Positions 60,502 through 64,000 of a stretch of DNA of 64,000 bases are shown here, one piece after another (the stretch's first letter is position 1; every line of letters begins with the position of its first letter). This stretch comes from Kineothrix alysoides. GTDB lineage: Bacteria > Bacillota > Clostridia > Lachnospirales > Lachnospiraceae. The DNA lies in the NCBI RefSeq assembly GCF_000732725.1, contig NZ_JPNB01000001.1, positions 1,798,001 to 1,862,000 on the forward strand, written 5' to 3'. The notes beneath the pieces were generated by a model, which worked only from the letters and a program-made list of their open reading frames with translations, had not been told where the DNA came from and did not search any database. Made by a program: the position numbers and the translations under genes.

Positions 60502-63189
60502 TCAATCAAATCCTGCTCTTTGTTTTAAAATCATCGGCAAAATACCATCATTTTGATAGTATCGTATATCCGCTTCCGAATCGAAACGAACTACCACTTC
60601 AAATTCAAGCAACCTTCCATCCGGCCGTTTGGCAGTAACCTGTACATGTTCTCTCACCCCGGGATTTGCAGGCAGGTGAACGGTAAAAGCTTCTTCACCA
60701 GTCAAGCCAAGCGTTGCAGCCGTCTGATGCGACAGGTACTCCAGTGGCAGTACCCCCATCATCACTAAATTAGAACGATGAATCCGCTCATACGACTCGG
60801 CAATAACAGCCCTGACACCCAAGAGCTTTATTCCCTTTGCCGCCCAATCTCTGGAGGAACCCATACCGTAATCCTTACCGGCCAAAATCAACAATCCGGT
60901 TCCATTTTGCCGGTAAAGACAGCTCGCATCGTAAATACTCATAATCTCACCGGTAGGAAGATAACGGGTAAAGCTGCCCTCTTTTCCGTCAGCCAACTCA
61001 TTATGCAGACGGGTATTAGCCAGTGTACCACGAAGCATTACATGGTGATTGCCTCTGCGGGATCCATAGGAATTAAAATCCTTTTGTTCCACACCATGCT
61101 CCTGCAGGTAAGCTCCGGCAGAAGAGTTTACCGCAATAGTACCTGCGGGTGAAATATGGTCGGTCGTAACAGAATCTCCCAGCTTGGCAAGCACCTTCAG
61201 GTTGTTCAGATGAACGGCGGTCTCCTTGCCGGCGGTTAAATCCTCGAAATAAGGGGGATTCGCAATATAGGTGGAATTCTCTTCCCAATTGTATGTGTGA
61301 GAACCTGTAATTACAATATCGTTCCAACGTTGATTTCCACTATAAACCTCATCATATGCCTTACGATAGCTTTCTGATGTAACGTACATTCTGACCTGCC
61401 TGTCGATTTCCTCCGTTGTGGGCCAAATATCATCTAAATAAACTTTTTCTCCGTCAGCATTCACTCCAATCGGATCAACCGCCAGATTTATGCGTAGATT
61501 ACCAGCCAGTGCATAAGCAATCACCAGCAGAGGAGAACCGAGATAGTTGGCCTTAATAAGGGGATGAATACGGCCCTCAAAGTTACGGTTGCCGCTTAGC
61601 ACCGCACCGGACACCAGATTGGATACTTTCAAGGCTGCCTCAATTTCAGGTTTTAACGGCCCTGAGTTACCAATGCAAGTGGTACAGCCGTAAGCCACAA
61701 TATGAAATCCAAGCTTTTCCAGATATGGAATCAGCCCGGAACTTTCCAAATAACGGGTTACTGCCTGTGAACCAGGTGCAAAAGAGGTTTTCACTTTTGG
61801 AGAAACTGTCAGTCCTTTTTCCACCGCCTTTTTAGCCATCAAAGCGGCGCCGAACAAGACTGTGGGATTCGAGGTATTGGTACAACTGGTGATGGCTGCA
61901 ATCAAAACATCGCCTGTTTTCAAAATATCTTTTCTTCCGTCCAGTTCAAACACATATTCCTTTTCCAGCTCGTCTTCCCCAAGCCCAAACCCATGATTCC
62001 CCATCGGACTGACAATGGCGTGTTCAAATGACTTCGCCAACTGATCCATCGGTACCAAATCCTGTGGACGCTTCGGACCGGAAAGGCTGGTCATCAGATG
62101 AGAAAGATCTACCTCAATCACCTTGCTGTACTCCACAGTATCATTTGAATCATAGAATAAGTGATTCACCTTCAGATAAGCGGATATCTTTTCAATTTCT
62201 TCCGGGTTTCGCCCTGTCAGTTCCAAATAACGGAGAGTTTCAGCATCCGGAGGGCAATAACCACAGGTGGAGCCATATTCGGGCGCCATGTTTGCAATGG
62301 TAGCACGATCAGCAAGCGAAAGGCTTTCATATCCTTCGCCAAAATACTCCACAAATTTTCCTACCACATGATTCTCACGCAGTACATGCGTAATCTCCAG
62401 CGCCAAATCGGTTGCCACAACACCGGCAGGCATGCGGTTTATCAGGCGCACGCCAATTACTTCGGGCATTGGGAACACGGAAGGCTCACCCAGCATACAA
62501 GCCTCCGCTTCTATTCCGCCAACGCCCCATCCAAGCACACCCAGACCGTTGATCATCGTGGTATGAGAATCGGTGCCGAAAACCGAATCCGGCTGAAGAA
62601 AGAGCGCATTCTCTATTTTCTTCTCAATGACTACCGGAGAAAGATATTCAATGTTGATTTGGTGAACAATGCCGGTATCCGGCGGAACAACCCGCAGATT
62701 CGAAAACTCCTTCTGAGCCCATTTCAGCATCTGGTAGCGTTCCATATTTCGTTCAAATTCCAGCCTTGTGTTGCCAATCGCTGCACGATCATTACCGGCC
62801 ATATCAATTTGTACGGAGTGGTCAATGATAAGGTCTACCGGGATTTCGGGATTAATCTTACTTTCCTTCAGCCCCAGCCTAACAGCGGCATCGCGCATAG
62901 AGGCCAAATCGACAATGCAAGGTATCCCGGTATAATCCTGCAGCAAAATTCTGGACGGATAAAACTCGATTTCAGAGTTGATATTTTCTTTCCAGTTTAA
63001 GACCTTTGAAACATTGATCCTTAATTCTTCCTCCGACTTAGAATTTCTTATGACATTCTCGAGTACAACACGAATCGAATACGGGATTTTCTTCAAGTCA
63101 GTACGAAACTCTTCCGCTGCCTTTTCTAAATCGCAATATTCATACTCCTGTTTTTTTACCCGAAGCTTTGAGTTAAAAAAATGACGCAA
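60502..63189 (-). CDS. acnA: Aconitate hydratase AcnA
   Basis: Interconverts citrate and isocitrate through a 4Fe-4S cluster. The length is 895 residues. Cluster-binding Cys lie in SCTNTSNP and GCTTCIGNSG; the C-terminal swivel domain starts near VLAKLGDSVTTDHISPAG, and GKDYGMGSSRDWAAKG has the substrate-binding Arg. I choose the TTG start at 63187-63189 with AAGGAGGG upstream, because the in-frame ATG at 63243 has no ribosome site. The aconitase lies apart from citrate synthase and isocitrate dehydrogenase, which are not in view. Confidence 0.95.
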   Translation of the reverse strand: MRHFFNSKLRVKKQEYEYCDLEKAAEEFRTDLKKIPYSIRVVLENVIRNSKSEEELRINVSKVLNWKENINSEIEFYPSRILLQDYTGIPCIVDLASMRDAAVRLGLKESKINPEIPVDLIIDHSVQIDMAGNDRAAIGNTRLEFERNMERYQMLKWAQKEFSNLRVVPPDTGIVHQINIEYLSPVVIEKKIENALFLQPDSVFGTDSHTTMINGLGVLGWGVGGIEAEACMLGEPSVFPMPEVIGVRLINRMPAGVVATDLALEITHVLRENHVVGKFVEYFGEGYESLSLADRATIANMAPEYGSTCGYCPPDAETLRYLELTGRNPEEIEKISAYLKVNHLFYDSNDTVEYSKVIEVDLSHLMTSLSGPKRPQDLVPMDQLAKSFEHAIVSPMGNHGFGLGEDELEKEYVFELDGRKDILKTGDVLIAAITSCTNTSNPTVLFGAALMAKKAVEKGLTVSPKVKTSFAPGSQAVTRYLESSGLIPYLEKLGFHIVAYGCTTCIGNSGPLKPEIEAALKVSNLVSGAVLSGNRNFEGRIHPLIKANYLGSPLLVIAYALAGNLRINLAVDPIGVNADGEKVYLDDIWPTTEEIDRQVRMYVTSESYRKAYDEVYSGNQRWNDIVITGSHTYNWEENSTYIANPPYFEDLTAGKETAVHLNNLKVLAKLGDSVTTDHISPAGTIAVNSSAGAYLQEHGVEQKDFNSYGSRRGNHHVMLRGTLANTRLHNELADGKEGSFTRYLPTGEIMSIYDASCLYRQNGTGLLILAGKDYGMGSSRDWAAKGIKLLGVRAVIAESYERIHRSNLVMMGVLPLEYLSHQTAATLGLTGEEAFTVHLPANPGVREHVQVTAKRPDGRLLEFEVVVRFDSEADIRYYQNDGILPMILKQRAGFD

Positions 63190-63797
63190 TTCATTTTCCC
63201 TCCTTCTCAAAATTATTGCCGCCTGATTTATCAATACTAGCACGCACCGTTAAATACAGCATAAGCAATAAGATCTTGTCCTTCCTTGTCATTTTACCAT
63301 AGTTTCTAAAATCATCCAACAATGTTTCCCCGGCACAAGGTACCGGGTTGTTTTGAAAATATGACTATCTATACGATACGCCAAAGCCTTACCATAAAAA
63401 CTATGCTTATTCCCACTCTTGTTTCTAAATATTTAATAAAAAGCTATTCCGGATGAATCTCACCTACTGTTGAGGATTCGTAACGAATTGTTCTGTCTTT
63501 ATAAGCAGTACCAATTTTTTGATATTTCCGATATATTAAAGAAGATAGTTTGACCCTGCGTAAATCCCTATGCGGGCTGCAAATTAAATATAATACTTTT
63601 TCTTCATAGCAATAAAAGTGTCCCCCAAAAGCAGAAAAGTAATTAAATTAATTAATCACTTTTCATGCGGTATAAGATGTAATTTATTTATGAGTCTGCA
63701 TGTATAGTATGAAATTTGCGTACACGAGTGCACCTTCAACAGAGGCTTTGTTTTGTAAAACTCAATATGTAAACATTAAAAACAGGGTATAAAAAAC
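63190..63797. other. Intergenic region with no gene found
   Basis: About 600 bp of AT-rich DNA between divergent acnA and the final lipoprotein gene. A GC-rich stretch near 63320-63350 can form a CCCGG/CCGGG hairpin. No convincing reading frame or RNA motif was found. Confidence 0.6.
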
Positions 63798-63825
63798 TTG
63801 ATATTCCTTATTAATAAATTATAAT
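63798..63825 (+). promoter_or_regulatory. Promoter of the final lipoprotein gene
   Basis: TTGATA (63798-63803) and TATAAT (63820-63825) are 16 bp apart, 53 bp before the ATG at 63879. Confidence 0.7.
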
Positions 63826-63878
63826 TTGATATATAAGCAATTCGCATACATGGAGGGGAAATTGAAAGAGGGATATCA

Positions 63879-64000
63879 ATGAAAAAAATGAAAATTATAT
63901 CAATATTAATGATTATCCTTGTTATTACAGGATGCGGTCAAAAAAATGCAGAAGGAGAAATCGAAGCCCCGAAAGTAACAGTTCTTGAAGAACGGGAAGC
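63879..64000 (+). CDS. Lipoprotein N-terminus, possibly an efflux periplasmic adaptor, cut by window end
   Basis: Starts MKKMKIISILMIILVITGCG with a lipobox at about residue 19, then a polar linker and VTVLEERE. A short strand right after the signal and the word VTVLEE resemble membrane-fusion (RND/MacA-type) adaptors, but only about 40 residues are visible. AGAGGGATATCA precedes the ATG. It is the only long gene here running to the right edge on the plus strand. Confidence 0.65.
   Translation, partial: MKKMKIISILMIILVITGCGQKNAEGEIEAPKVTVLEERE

Noticed and set aside
63320-63350. CCCGG/CCGGG hairpin upstream of acnA as an iron-responsive or citrate-responsive RNA
   Set aside because: The stem is short, no loop signature is present, and position relative to a promoter is unclear.

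Overview
The window looks like a chromosomal segment from a low-GC anaerobic Clostridia, most likely a Lachnospiraceae-type gut or soil bacterium. I infer this from AT-rich intergenic DNA, strong AGGAGG ribosome sites, sigma-A promoters (TTGACA/TATAAT), abundant nitroreductase and flavodoxin-type enzymes, an HD-GYP two-component pair, sugar ABC transport and a PocR-controlled glycerol pathway. No rRNA, tRNA or CRISPR array was seen. Most genes lie on the minus strand.

Layout. 1-3.6 kb: a partial short-chain dehydrogenase, a frameshifted PPOX-type flavoprotein gene, an amidohydrolase divergent from a TetR regulator with a clear shared operator region, and an ArsR stub. 3.9-8.0 kb: a membrane histidine kinase and its REC/HD-GYP partner. 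8.3-16.7 kb: accessory DNA with many broken genes (GNAT, phosphoesterase/Fic chimera, arginase fragment abutting a relaxase fragment), an IS30-type element between helically phased 20-21 bp repeats, and a truncated transposase. 16.8-21.3 kb: DUF2975/XRE/CPBP cluster, then a CsoR-regulated P1B ATPase unit. 22-23.7 kb: IS256-family copy 1, inserted in a CPBP protease gene. 23.9-27.7 kb: small decayed genes, a secreted or membrane-anchored EEP-family phosphatase/nuclease and a lysophospholipase.

27.9-32.3 kb: glycerol dehydrogenase plus fused DhaKL kinase with a divergent PocR/AraC activator; together they would turn glycerol into dihydroxyacetone phosphate. 32.5-34.9 kb: arsenic operon (arsR, acr3, C_GCAxxG_C_C protein, arsC) with its operator. 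35.1-37.3 kb: SRPBCC protein and an IS110-family element with a possible bridge-RNA region. 37.4-38.3 kb: mntP behind a yybP-ykoY manganese riboswitch with a visible terminator switch. 38.5-47.8 kb: chemoreceptor, acyltransferase, GH2 glycosidase and a sugar ABC transporter (no ATPase gene here) with an ArsR-like regulator.

48.2-64 kb: XRE-methyltransferase fusion, NUDIX, MFS exporter, IS256 copy 2 (inverted, inserted in an EFR1-type flavodoxin/ferredoxin gene), a lipoprotein, methyltransferase, DUF6273 protein, MsrA, nitroreductase, DUF5131 protein, a rifamycin ADP-ribosyltransferase (arr) overlapping an unknown gene, aconitase, and the start of a lipoprotein on the plus strand.

The most notable structural signals are: two 1,641-bp IS256-type copies with perfect 8-bp target duplications that let both broken genes be rebuilt in frame; the helically phased repeat arrays; a dispersed structured repeat of about 310 bp with at least three long copies; and a high density of pseudogenes.
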